Of a DNA stretch of 64,000 nt, positions 24,739-32,964 are shown in pieces. Source of the DNA: Gemmatimonadetes bacterium 13_1_40CM_69_22. GTDB taxonomy: Bacteria; Gemmatimonadota; Gemmatimonadetes; Gemmatimonadales; GWC2-71-9. The notes below the pieces were generated by a model that did no database searches, had not been told where the DNA came from, and saw nothing but the letters and a program-made list of their open reading frames with translations. The position numbers and the translations under genes are program-made. The stretch lies in assembly GCA_001917665.1 (NCBI GenBank), contig MNEL01000057.1:1-64000 (forward strand). The letters are read 5' to 3'. Each line of letters starts with the position of its first letter. Position 1 is the stretch's first letter.

Positions 24739-27297
24739 TCAAAACGCGAACCCGGCCCGCACGTACACACGCGTCCCCTCCACGCTTCGCGCGGCGGCGA
24801 CGCTCAGGGTGTTGGTCCGGCTCAAGAACGCGACCCACATACCGCCGCCCACCGCCGCGTGCCACCGGTCCGACGTCTCCCCAGCCAGGTAGACTCGCCC
24901 CGCGTCGGCCAATCCGAACACGCCGAGCTCCTCCGGCACCAGCATGAAGAGTCTGGCAAGGCGCAGCCGGAGCTCTGCGTTCCCGTACACCGCCCCATCA
25001 CCGGCGAAGCGGTGCTCGGAAAAGCCGCGCACGGTCGCAGCGCCCCCGATGTACGCAGCCTCATGGAACGGATATGCCCCCCAAACTTTCTTCCCCGCGA
25101 CCCGCAGTGCGAGGGTGGGTTGGAGCGGGATCGGCGCCGTCAGATAGGTCGCCACCTCCGCGTGCCCCTCGCCGAACGGCGCGGCGACGTCGTAGGCCGC
25201 CGCATACCAGCTGCCGCCGAGCGTGAGCAGTGCGCCCCGTCCCGGTGCCCGCACCCGATCCCGAGCGTCGAACCGCAGCTCCGCCCGCGCGCCGACCTGA
25301 AGGAAGTGCGGGACACCGGACGGCCGCAACGACCCGACGAGCGTCCCCGTGTCGACCGTCGTTCGGGCGTACTTCAACAGTGGGCCGAGCGAGAACCGGG
25401 CAATGCCCGAGCGGGCGACGAACGACGGGCCGATCAAATACTGCTCTTGGCGCACCTTGTAATAGTCGTCCGACCTTGGCGCGGCGATCTCGTTGCCGAA
25501 GCCGTAGAAGCGCACGACCTCGATGCCCGATGCCCGAAGATCGAGGTCAGCGTCCAGGCCCCACGCGACATCGCGAAAATCGCCGGTAACCGCCGCGCGG
25601 AAGCGCTGCGCCGCGGTCGCGTAGCTCACGCTGAAACCGAGCTGCGACCGGTACGGATCCTGGCGGAAACCGTACCAGGTACCGGTCTCGCCGATCCCGG
25701 CGACGACGCCCAAGTCCGGCGCGAAGAGGAGTCGCACGCCCGGATTCCAGCGGGCGCCCCAATCGCGCAGCTGTGGCTTGGTGGGATCATCCCGCGGCCC
25801 GTCCCGCGCCGCGCCGCGGTCGACGGACGTGCGCGGCCCGGTGATCAGCCGTGCCGGTGGATGGTCCATGTAGAAGTAGTTCCGCCCCCACCCCCGCGCC
25901 GAGTCCACGACTGCGCTCTTCCCCGCCCCGGTAATGACGCGCACGGTGATGCCGCCGTGGCCGGCCCCCCGCACGACGACCCGATCGTCCCCACCGTGCA
26001 GGTACAGCCGGACCTCGCTCGTTTCCTCCCGGCGGAACGTGCGGGCGAAATACGGCGTGCCGTCGGGCCGCGACAGCTGGACCGCCACCGCGCCGTCCCC
26101 GCGACGCTCCACCCCAGCGACGTCGGCCTCGTCCGTGGCCTGCACGTCGACCGAACCCGCCAGCAAGGCGTAGAACCGGTCCGAGGCCATCCGCAGCAGA
26201 TCGCGTCGCCGCTTGAGCGCGCGGGACAGCCGTGCACCGTCGCGCGCATAGTACTCGGGCGGCAACCGCCGCACCGCCGCGTCGATCACCGAGTCCGGCA
26301 ACCGTGCCTGCAGCGCTCCCGCCACCGAATCCCACACCGGCTTCTCGAGGTCGACCAGCAGGCGGCGATCCAGCGCGCGACCGTCCCACGTGAGCCCGAT
26401 CATGGCCGGATAGCGATCGCCGAAGCCGACGAGGTCCGGGTAATAGTAGCGCGCCAGCCCCGGGAGCACGCCGTCGAGCCGGGAGAAGGCCTGATCGCGA
26501 TCCCGCGGGATCGGCCGCCAGACGTGGACGCCACCTTCATCGAACCGCGCCCAGCGCCACTGGTCGGGGTGGCGGTCCCAGTCGCCGACGAAGACGTCGA
26601 GCAGGCGCGCCGCGAGCAAGGCGCGCGAATCGACGCGATGACGCGAATCCCGCGTGAGGTGCTCCCACAGCTTCTGCGTGCTCGCGATCTTCTCCGCCCC
26701 TTCGAACCCGACGTCTTCCTCCGGATCGACCGTGGGACGCTCCTCCAGTTGGCCCAGCATCCCCTTGAATTCCGGAAACGAATCCAGGCGCGGGTCATCT
26801 GGCATCGCCACCAGTTGGGGCTCGGCGTGGTACACACCCGCCGCCCGCAACAGCGGACCCACCACGAGGGCCCCAGCCGGATGGCTCGCGCTGATCTGAT
26901 CCTGGAGGAGCCGCTCCACGAACGTCGCCCGGAGCTCGGGGGGCATCGCACCAGCGGGGTCCTTGTCGACGGACCGGAAGACGTACACGTGACCATCCGC
27001 GCCGCGGAGGCGGAGCGACTTCGTCTGGCGCCCGCCGCCGCGCTTGAGCGGCGTGAGTCCGCCGCCGAAGCGCGCCAGGTCGAGCACCGGCACCTGAATC
27101 GGCGTCGCCCAGAGGTTGCGATAATGCGCGCCCAGCAAAGCCCGATGCAGCCAGCCGGCGCTGTACTGGGGGCCCGCCGTCACGGTGGCGGAGCCCCGCG
27201 CCGGCGCGCCGGGTGACCGCGGCGGTGCCTGCCCCCCGAGCGGTCCGCTCCCGGCGGCGACCAACAGCAGGCCCCGGCACCCCAGTCTACGCGCCAT
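24739..27297 (-). CDS. Outer-membrane protein: kinase-like domain fused to Omp85-type beta-barrel (copy 2)
   Basis: 852 residues, ATG 27297 two bases after the stop of its paralogue. Signal-like N-terminus, then a conserved block LDLARFGGGLTPL and VYVFRSVDK (K112). The catalytic-looking signature GDWDRHPDQWRW (238-249) and PIPRDRDQAF (262-271) resembles the D-x-H/N and D-F-G-equivalent loops of CotH/HipA/FAM20-like atypical kinases. From about residue 560 the sequence is amphipathic beta-strand, with VRGFSEHRFAGD matching the Omp85 (V/I)RG(F/Y) motif, and it ends in ...GFAF, a terminal aromatic as in barrel proteins. Sequence similarity to the gene at 27300 runs through the whole length. Predicted to expose a phosphotransferase in the periplasm; biochemical role unproven. 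Confidence 0.75.
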   Translation of the reverse strand: MARRLGCRGLLLVAAGSGPLGGQAPPRSPGAPARGSATVTAGPQYSAGWLHRALLGAHYRNLWATPIQVPVLDLARFGGGLTPLKRGGGRQTKSLRLRGADGHVYVFRSVDKDPAGAMPPELRATFVERLLQDQISASHPAGALVVGPLLRAAGVYHAEPQLVAMPDDPRLDSFPEFKGMLGQLEERPTVDPEEDVGFEGAEKIASTQKLWEHLTRDSRHRVDSRALLAARLLDVFVGDWDRHPDQWRWARFDEGGVHVWRPIPRDRDQAFSRLDGVLPGLARYYYPDLVGFGDRYPAMIGLTWDGRALDRRLLVDLEKPVWDSVAGALQARLPDSVIDAAVRRLPPEYYARDGARLSRALKRRRDLLRMASDRFYALLAGSVDVQATDEADVAGVERRGDGAVAVQLSRPDGTPYFARTFRREETSEVRLYLHGGDDRVVVRGAGHGGITVRVITGAGKSAVVDSARGWGRNYFYMDHPPARLITGPRTSVDRGAARDGPRDDPTKPQLRDWGARWNPGVRLLFAPDLGVVAGIGETGTWYGFRQDPYRSQLGFSVSYATAAQRFRAAVTGDFRDVAWGLDADLDLRASGIEVVRFYGFGNEIAAPRSDDYYKVRQEQYLIGPSFVARSGIARFSLGPLLKYARTTVDTGTLVGSLRPSGVPHFLQVGARAELRFDARDRVRAPGRGALLTLGGSWYAAAYDVAAPFGEGHAEVATYLTAPIPLQPTLALRVAGKKVWGAYPFHEAAYIGGAATVRGFSEHRFAGDGAVYGNAELRLRLARLFMLVPEELGVFGLADAGRVYLAGETSDRWHAAVGGGMWVAFLSRTNTLSVAAARSVEGTRVYVRAGFAF

Positions 27298-27299
27298 GA

Positions 27300-29909
27300 T
27301 CAGAACGCGAACCCGAGCCGGAGGTAGATCGCGGTCCGCCTCGGACTGCGGGCCACCGCGACACTCAGCGTGTTGGAGGCGCTCAAAGGCGCAAACCACA
27401 GCCCACCGCCGGCGGCGGCGTGCCAGCGGTCCGACGGCTCCCCGGAGACGTACACTCGCCCCGCGTCCGCCAGCCCGAAGGCGCCGAAGTCGCCAGGTAA
27501 GACGAGGGAGGGCCGCGCGAGTCGGAAACGGAGCTCGACATTCGCGTACAGCCCCGCATCGCCGGCGAAGCGGTGCTCGCTGTAGCCACGGACCGTGCCG
27601 GCCCCGCCGACGAACGCCGCCTCGTGGAACGGAACGCTCCCCCACACTCTCTTGCCGGCGATCCGAACCGCCAACGTGGGTCGCGTCGCAATCGCCGCCG
27701 TGAGGTAGGTCGCCGCCTCAGCGTGCGCTTCCTGAAACGGGGCGGTCACGTCCCAAAACGTCGGGTAGGCGCTGCCGCCCAGCGTGAGCAGCACGCCGCG
27801 GGTGGGGCTCGTGGCCCGGTCCCGTGTGTCGACGCGCAAACCGGCCTGCACTCCCACCTGCCCCCAGCTCCCGATTCCGTACGGCCGTCTCGTGTCGATG
27901 AAAGTGCCGGAGAGAAGATCCGTGAACGCGTATTTCAAGAGGGGGCCGACCGTCAGCTCCGTGCGGCGCCCCAGCGGGAGCACCAGGGACGGCGCGACGA
28001 GGTATTGCTGCTGCTTGACCTTGTAGAAGTCGGTCGAGCCCGTGTCCGGCGTCTCGTTGCCGAAGCCGTAGAACCGCACGACGTCGAACCCCGACCAGTC
28101 CGCGCGTATCGCCACGCGCGCGGCGCCCGCCGTCCGAAAGTCGCCCGTGTACTCCACGCCGAAGTTTCCCGCGCCCGTCGCGAAGCCCAGGCGAAAACTC
28201 ATCGACGACTGGTAAGGGAAGCGGCGGAAGCCGTAGCTGCGCAGCGTGGCCCCGCCGCCCACGATCACCCCGACGTCCGGCTGGACACTGATCCAGGTCC
28301 ACGGCGCCCAGGCACGTCCCTGGTCTCGCGGCTGGGCGTGGAACACGTCGGGCCGCTGTCGCGGAACCGCGGGTCGATGGTCGACTGCCGTGGTCGGTCC
28401 CGCCACGATCCACGTCGCACCCCGGCCGCCGTCGTACACGCGTGTCGACCGTCCCCGCCCGGCGACCCGCGAGGAATCCACCACCTCCGCACGTCCTGTA
28501 TCGCTGATCACTCGCACGAGGATACTCCGCGTCGCCGCGCCCGAGATCGTCACGCGATCGTCACTGCCCCGCAGATATAGGCGGATCTCCTTTGTCTCGG
28601 CGCGATCGAACGTGCGCACAAAATAGGGCGCTGCGATCGGTGCCGCCGGCGCCTTGGGGCGCCGCGCCAGGCGCAGGGTGACGCGGCCGTCGGCGCGTCG
28701 CTCGACAGCGATGAGCTCGGGGTGGTCCGTCGTCTCGATATCCACGTCGGCCGCGAGCAACCCGTACAGCTCGCCCGCAGCGGCCGCCAATCTGTTCCGC
28801 CGGTGCTTCAGAGCCCGTGCCAGGTCAGCCGCGTTGCCGCCGTAGTACTCGGAGGGTAGACGCCCGACGGCGAGGTCGATCACCGAGTCGGTCAGGCGCG
28901 CCTGCGTCGCATGGGCGACAGAGTCCCACACCGGACGCTCGAGATCGGTCAGAAAGCGTCGGTCGAGATCCTCGGCCCGCCAACTCAGCCCGTAGACGCT
29001 GCCGTAGTCGTAACCGAAACCCACCAGATCCGGGTGGCTGATGCGCGCGAGCCGCGGCAAGAGACCGTCGAAGCGCGAGAACGCTTCGTCGCGGTCGCGC
29101 GGGATCGGCCGCCACACGTGGCCTTCCGTTGCGTCGAAGCGCGCCCACCGCCATTGATCGGCATGGCGATCGCCGTCACCGAGCAGGAGGTCGAGCAAGC
29201 GCGCCGTGAGGAACGCGCGGGAATCCACCCGCTCACGCGAGCTGCTCCGTCGCAGGTCCAGCAGGCGGTCCGTGCCCGCGACCTCGCTCGCGCCTGCGAA
29301 CCCGCTCGCACCGCCCGGTCCCTCGCGCGGGCGCTCCTCGAGGATCCCCAGCATGCCGGCGAACTCTGGGCGGAAGTCGCCGAGGCGAGGATCGTCCGGC
29401 AGCACGACGAGGTACGGCTGCACGTGCAGCACGCCCGCCGCCCCGAGCAGGGGGGCCGCGACCAGCGCCGCGCTCGGATGCAGCACGCTGATCTGGTCGC
29501 GGACGACGCGTTCGGCGATCGTCTCGCGCAGGTCGGCCGGCAGCCAGCTCGGGTGTTTGTTCACGGAGCGAAACACGTATTCGCGACCGTCCGCGCCGGC
29601 GAGGCGGAGCGCGCGCGTCTGGGCACCACCGCCGCGCCGCAGCGGAGTCAGGCCGCCGGCGAAGGCTCCGAGGTCGAGCAACTCCACCTCGATCGGCGTG
29701 GTCCAGAGGTCACGGTAGTGGCGGCCGAACAGCACCTGATGCAGCCACCCGGCCCGATACTCGGGACCGGCGGTGACGGTGACTGTGCGGGGCGGAGGCG
29801 GCGTGCTCGCGCCGCCCTGCCCCGTGGTCGCTCCCGGCGCGAGGCCGCCCGCCGCGACGAGCGCCGCGCAAACCCAGGTTCGTTCACTCGAAGGCGTGGC
29901 GGGCGGCAT
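27300..29909 (-). CDS. Outer-membrane protein: kinase-like domain fused to Omp85-type beta-barrel (copy 1)
   Basis: 869 residues, paralogue of the next gene in the operon. Same order: signal region with an alanine/glycine-rich stretch and PPPP linker (1-45), LDLGAFAGGLTPL, YVFRSVNK (K118), GDGDRHADQWRW (244-255) and PIPRDRDEAF (268-277). A beta-rich middle is followed by a C-terminal barrel containing TVRGYSEHRFAGD and ending GFAF. Tandem duplication with divergence, particularly in the central region (residues 430-560), implies two related substrates or a heteromer. It starts 12 bases after the DUF4956 gene. Confidence 0.75.
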   Translation of the reverse strand: MPPATPSSERTWVCAALVAAGGLAPGATTGQGGASTPPPPRTVTVTAGPEYRAGWLHQVLFGRHYRDLWTTPIEVELLDLGAFAGGLTPLRRGGGAQTRALRLAGADGREYVFRSVNKHPSWLPADLRETIAERVVRDQISVLHPSAALVAAPLLGAAGVLHVQPYLVVLPDDPRLGDFRPEFAGMLGILEERPREGPGGASGFAGASEVAGTDRLLDLRRSSSRERVDSRAFLTARLLDLLLGDGDRHADQWRWARFDATEGHVWRPIPRDRDEAFSRFDGLLPRLARISHPDLVGFGYDYGSVYGLSWRAEDLDRRFLTDLERPVWDSVAHATQARLTDSVIDLAVGRLPSEYYGGNAADLARALKHRRNRLAAAAGELYGLLAADVDIETTDHPELIAVERRADGRVTLRLARRPKAPAAPIAAPYFVRTFDRAETKEIRLYLRGSDDRVTISGAATRSILVRVISDTGRAEVVDSSRVAGRGRSTRVYDGGRGATWIVAGPTTAVDHRPAVPRQRPDVFHAQPRDQGRAWAPWTWISVQPDVGVIVGGGATLRSYGFRRFPYQSSMSFRLGFATGAGNFGVEYTGDFRTAGAARVAIRADWSGFDVVRFYGFGNETPDTGSTDFYKVKQQQYLVAPSLVLPLGRRTELTVGPLLKYAFTDLLSGTFIDTRRPYGIGSWGQVGVQAGLRVDTRDRATSPTRGVLLTLGGSAYPTFWDVTAPFQEAHAEAATYLTAAIATRPTLAVRIAGKRVWGSVPFHEAAFVGGAGTVRGYSEHRFAGDAGLYANVELRFRLARPSLVLPGDFGAFGLADAGRVYVSGEPSDRWHAAAGGGLWFAPLSASNTLSVAVARSPRRTAIYLRLGFAF

Positions 29910-29921
29910 CGGTCACTCTCG

Positions 29922-30977
29922 CTACTCGTTCCCGAGCCCGCGCAACGAGCGGTATTCGGCGGCGATCACGTGGGGCGCGCCGCGCGCTTTCACTGCGTCG
30001 AGCAGCGGGCCGGGGGGCGCGTCCTTCGCGAGCCGCACCAAGTATTCGAGCGTGGACTTGCCGTCGCCGGCAGGAAGCACCTCCCGGAGCTCCCAGCGCT
30101 TTGCGAGTTGATCGAGCACCGCTTCGACGGCCTGCTGCGCCGGCTCCAGCATGGTGGTGTGGACGAGCAGCAGAGTGTTAAAGAGCCGCTTCTTGCCTTT
30201 GGCGCGATCCTCGATGTAGCGACGCAGGCGGTCCGACGCCGCCGCTACCTTCTCGAATTCCCGCGGTGCCAACGCCTGCAACATCTCGGGGTCGCCGATG
30301 ACCTGATATTCACCGGTGTGCGCGCGCGGAGCCACAATCGCCTGACCGAGCCGGAGACGTCCGGCCAACGCCTGGTCCGCGTAGATGTTCCCGACGTTGA
30401 ACTTCCACAGCGCCAGCAGCGTGTAGTTGAAAACGAGCGACATCACCGCCGACACCACGGGGGCGAACACTCCGGCAGCCATGCCCACGCCCAAGGCGAG
30501 ATAGATGTAGACAATGTCCTTCGTGTCCTTGAGCGTATTGCGGAACCGAATCGCCGCCACGATGCCGCCGAGCGCAAACGCCAGCGCGAGTGCGTTTTGG
30601 ACGAGGATGAGCGTGCCGGCGACCGTCATCGGGAGCACGATCACCGTCTGCACCACGGACTGGTCGTACCCGCGGTGCTGCTTCGTGATCATATAGACCC
30701 AGGCGACGGGTAAGGCGAGTGCGAGCGCTCCGAGCATCGACAGCAAGGTGATGAGCGCCAAGTTCGCCGAGCCGAGACTGGCAACCCCCGGCGTATTCGC
30801 CGCCTGATCGAGCGCGTCCTTCTTGCCGCCGCTGCCGTAAATCGGGGAGACTTTTTGGAAGGCGTCGAACAGATCGACGATCTGGGGCAAGGCCTTCACG
30901 AGCAGCACAACGACGAGGCCCAGCAGGACGTAATAGCCCGCCAACCGCACGAACGGGGACTGCCAGATGCGCACCAT
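29922..30977 (-). CDS. DUF4956-family membrane protein
   Basis: 351 residues: four or five transmembrane segments in the first 190 residues (first at about 10-30; a cluster at 80-190 containing FALGGIVAAIRFRNTLKDTKDIVYIYLALG in two overlapping helices), then a soluble C-terminal domain. The basic helix-loop RFRNTLKDTKD is the conserved heart of DUF4956. Family knowledge: such genes are commonly neighbours of CYTH/VTC-type polyphosphate polymerases, which agrees with the ppk1 fusion in this operon. ATG 30977 has AAGGAG at optimal distance. Head of the operon; molecular role unknown, possibly polyphosphate or phosphate handling in the membrane. Confidence 0.78.
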   Translation of the reverse strand: MVRIWQSPFVRLAGYYVLLGLVVVLLVKALPQIVDLFDAFQKVSPIYGSGGKKDALDQAANTPGVASLGSANLALITLLSMLGALALALPVAWVYMITKQHRGYDQSVVQTVIVLPMTVAGTLILVQNALALAFALGGIVAAIRFRNTLKDTKDIVYIYLALGVGMAAGVFAPVVSAVMSLVFNYTLLALWKFNVGNIYADQALAGRLRLGQAIVAPRAHTGEYQVIGDPEMLQALAPREFEKVAAASDRLRRYIEDRAKGKKRLFNTLLLVHTTMLEPAQQAVEAVLDQLAKRWELREVLPAGDGKSTLEYLVRLAKDAPPGPLLDAVKARGAPHVIAAEYRSLRGLGNE

Positions 30978-31003
30978 ACGCGCTCCTTCTAGGCGCCCGG
31001 TCG

Positions 31004-31021
31004 CAAGCGCGGGTCAAGCGC
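31004..31021 (-). promoter_or_regulatory. SARP/BTAD-type direct heptamer repeat upstream of the polyphosphate operon
   Basis: Minus strand GCGCTTG, four bases ACCC, GCGCTTG: two identical heptamers with 11-bp period, ending 27 bases before the DUF4956 start. Eight bases further is CGCCTAGA, a poor but correctly placed -10 candidate. Same CTTG-N7-CTTG spacing as at 16194-16211; both lie just downstream of a BTAD regulator gene. Confidence 0.5.
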
Positions 31022-31040
31022 CCCTGAGCGGGGGCCGCAC

Positions 31041-31073
31041 CCCCGTCCCGCAATACTACGCGGCGGGACGGGG
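31041..31073. terminator. Hairpin after the BTAD regulator gene (copy B)
   Basis: CCCCGTCCCGC (31041-31051) and GCGGGACGGGG (31063-31073) form a perfect 11-bp stem with an 11-base loop, 16 bases beyond the stop of the minus-strand regulator. No T-run follows, so termination may be Rho-assisted. It would separate regulator transcription from the downstream polyphosphate operon. Confidence 0.55.
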
Positions 31074-31089
31074 CCGGGCCAGACGCACG

Positions 31090-32964
31090 TCAGCTGGCTG
31101 GGTCCGCTGCGTCGAGCATGCGCTGCCGCTGCCCCGGCGTCACCATGTCGCGCTCCACCACGTCGCGCATGATCCGGGCGACGAACGCGTAGCCGCGCGG
31201 CTCGACGGTCAGCCAATGCTGCCACTCGAGCTCATCCAGCGCCGCAGCAAGGGCGTCGGCGTCGAGCCCCGACCCGCGCGCCAAGCGCGCCGCCGAGACG
31301 CGCCCGCCCAGCACCGCCGCGACCTGCAGCACGCGCTGCGCTTCGGTCGTGAAGCGCCGGAAGCCCATGCGGATGGCGGCCACCACGGCGTCCGGGAGGT
31401 CGCCCGGCAAGGTCTGATCGAAGGTGCGGAACGGCTCAGGCCAGGCGCCGTGCGAGTCCCGCAGATCGAGGCCCACCGCCACCGCCCGCAACAGCTCGAC
31501 CGCGAGCAGCGGGATGCCCGCCGAATCGGTTGCCACGCGTCGCGTCACGCGGTCGAGCTCCACGTCGTTGTAGCCGGGCAGCGCCCAGCGCGCCAGCGCC
31601 CGGAGCGCGTCGCCGGAGAGCGACTCGAGCCGCACCGCGGCCCCCAGGAGCTCGCGTCCGATCCGCACCCGCAGCGCATCGAGCTCGGCGCGGGGCGGCT
31701 GAGCCGTGATCGTGAAGAGGAGGAACAGCGGAGCCGGAGTGAGATCGCGGGCGACGGCACCGAGCGCGAGCAACGACTCGCGGTCGACCCACTGCGCGTC
31801 ATCCACCAGCACGAGAACCGGCTGCTCGTCCGAGATCGCGCGCAGCACTTCGCTCAGCGCGCGGCCAACTGGCTCCGCCGCCGCGCCGCCGGCGCGGAGC
31901 GTGGAGAGCGAGGGCGGGGCCGCCCCTGCCACACCGGGCGCCTCGAGCAGGCCGCCCCGCGCGATACCGTGCACCCCGCTCCAGGGATCGTGCATGTCTG
32001 CCTCCACGGCGCGCACCGCCGCGGTCGCCGCCCCGTCGAGGCGCGCCCGGTCCATCAGCTCCTCGGCCAACCGCGTCTTCCCAGCGCCTGCGTCTCCTTC
32101 GACGATCGCCACGGCAGGCCGCCGCTCCCGCCGACACGCGGCCCACGCGTCGAGCAGCTGCTCCAACTCAGCGGCGCGCCCCACCAGCGGCGACCGCTGT
32201 GCTGTCGCGGCGACGTCCTCGCCCGGGCGCGTGCGGGCGGGCAGCCGCCACACCCGCTCCCGCCGGATCCGCTCCGCGAGCGCTTTCGTGTCCGCATCAG
32301 GCTCGGTGCCCACGTCGGAGTGGAGGCGCGCCGCGAATTCGTCGAAGTGGGCGAGCGCGCCCGCCCGGTCTCCCGTGAGCGCGAGGCAGCACATGACCGC
32401 CCGCACGGCCGCGTCGGAGCTGCGCTCGAGCCCGAGCGCCCGTTGGGCCACGGCCTGTGCGGCAGTGACGCTTCCCGACCGGAGCAGCTCGTCGACGCGG
32501 TGGAGCAGCGCGTCCACGGAACGCGTGCGCCAGAACGTCCGTTCCGCGGCGACCCAGTCGTCGAGGCCCGACGCGCCCGGGACGCTGAAGCCCTCGAGGA
32601 ACTCCCCGCTGACGAGCGCGGCGGCGGCCGCGTAGTCCCGCCCGGCCACGAGCGCTTCGAGCCGATCGATATCGAGCTCGACGGCACCCGCGCCGAGTCG
32701 CACTTGGTTGGTATCCGACGTGAGCCCGCCTTCACCGAGGTAGCGGCGCAGGATCCGCACTGCCTCGTTGAGCGAATGGCGCGCGTCCTTCTCTAGCTTT
32801 TCAGCCCACAGCAGCCCGAGCAGATGCTCCCGGGTACGGGTGCGCTTCGGCGAGCGTGCGAGGTACACGAGGAGCGCCAGGTTCTTGCGCCACAGGAGCT
32901 CGGGCGGCGCGCCCATGCCGTTCACACTCACCTCCACGGGCCCGAGGACGCGGCACACGATCAT
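31090..32964 (-). CDS. BTAD/SARP-family regulator with AAA ATPase domain (copy B)
   Basis: 624 residues from ATG 32964, overlapping the kinase stop as ATGA. Domain order as in the protein at 16207: winged helix (MIVCRVLGPVEVSVNG ... ELLWRKNLALLVYLARSP), BTAD helices, Walker A EGDAGAGKT, Walker B VLVLVDDAQW and a helical C-terminus ending in the shared MVTPGQRQR. The strong similarity indicates duplication of the whole regulator. Co-transcribed with its kinase, unlike copy A which is divergent from its kinase. Candidate target: the direct repeat at 31004 before the polyphosphate operon (inference). Confidence 0.87.
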   Translation of the reverse strand: MIVCRVLGPVEVSVNGMGAPPELLWRKNLALLVYLARSPKRTRTREHLLGLLWAEKLEKDARHSLNEAVRILRRYLGEGGLTSDTNQVRLGAGAVELDIDRLEALVAGRDYAAAAALVSGEFLEGFSVPGASGLDDWVAAERTFWRTRSVDALLHRVDELLRSGSVTAAQAVAQRALGLERSSDAAVRAVMCCLALTGDRAGALAHFDEFAARLHSDVGTEPDADTKALAERIRRERVWRLPARTRPGEDVAATAQRSPLVGRAAELEQLLDAWAACRRERRPAVAIVEGDAGAGKTRLAEELMDRARLDGAATAAVRAVEADMHDPWSGVHGIARGGLLEAPGVAGAAPPSLSTLRAGGAAAEPVGRALSEVLRAISDEQPVLVLVDDAQWVDRESLLALGAVARDLTPAPLFLLFTITAQPPRAELDALRVRIGRELLGAAVRLESLSGDALRALARWALPGYNDVELDRVTRRVATDSAGIPLLAVELLRAVAVGLDLRDSHGAWPEPFRTFDQTLPGDLPDAVVAAIRMGFRRFTTEAQRVLQVAAVLGGRVSAARLARGSGLDADALAAALDELEWQHWLTVEPRGYAFVARIMRDVVERDMVTPGQRQRMLDAADPAS

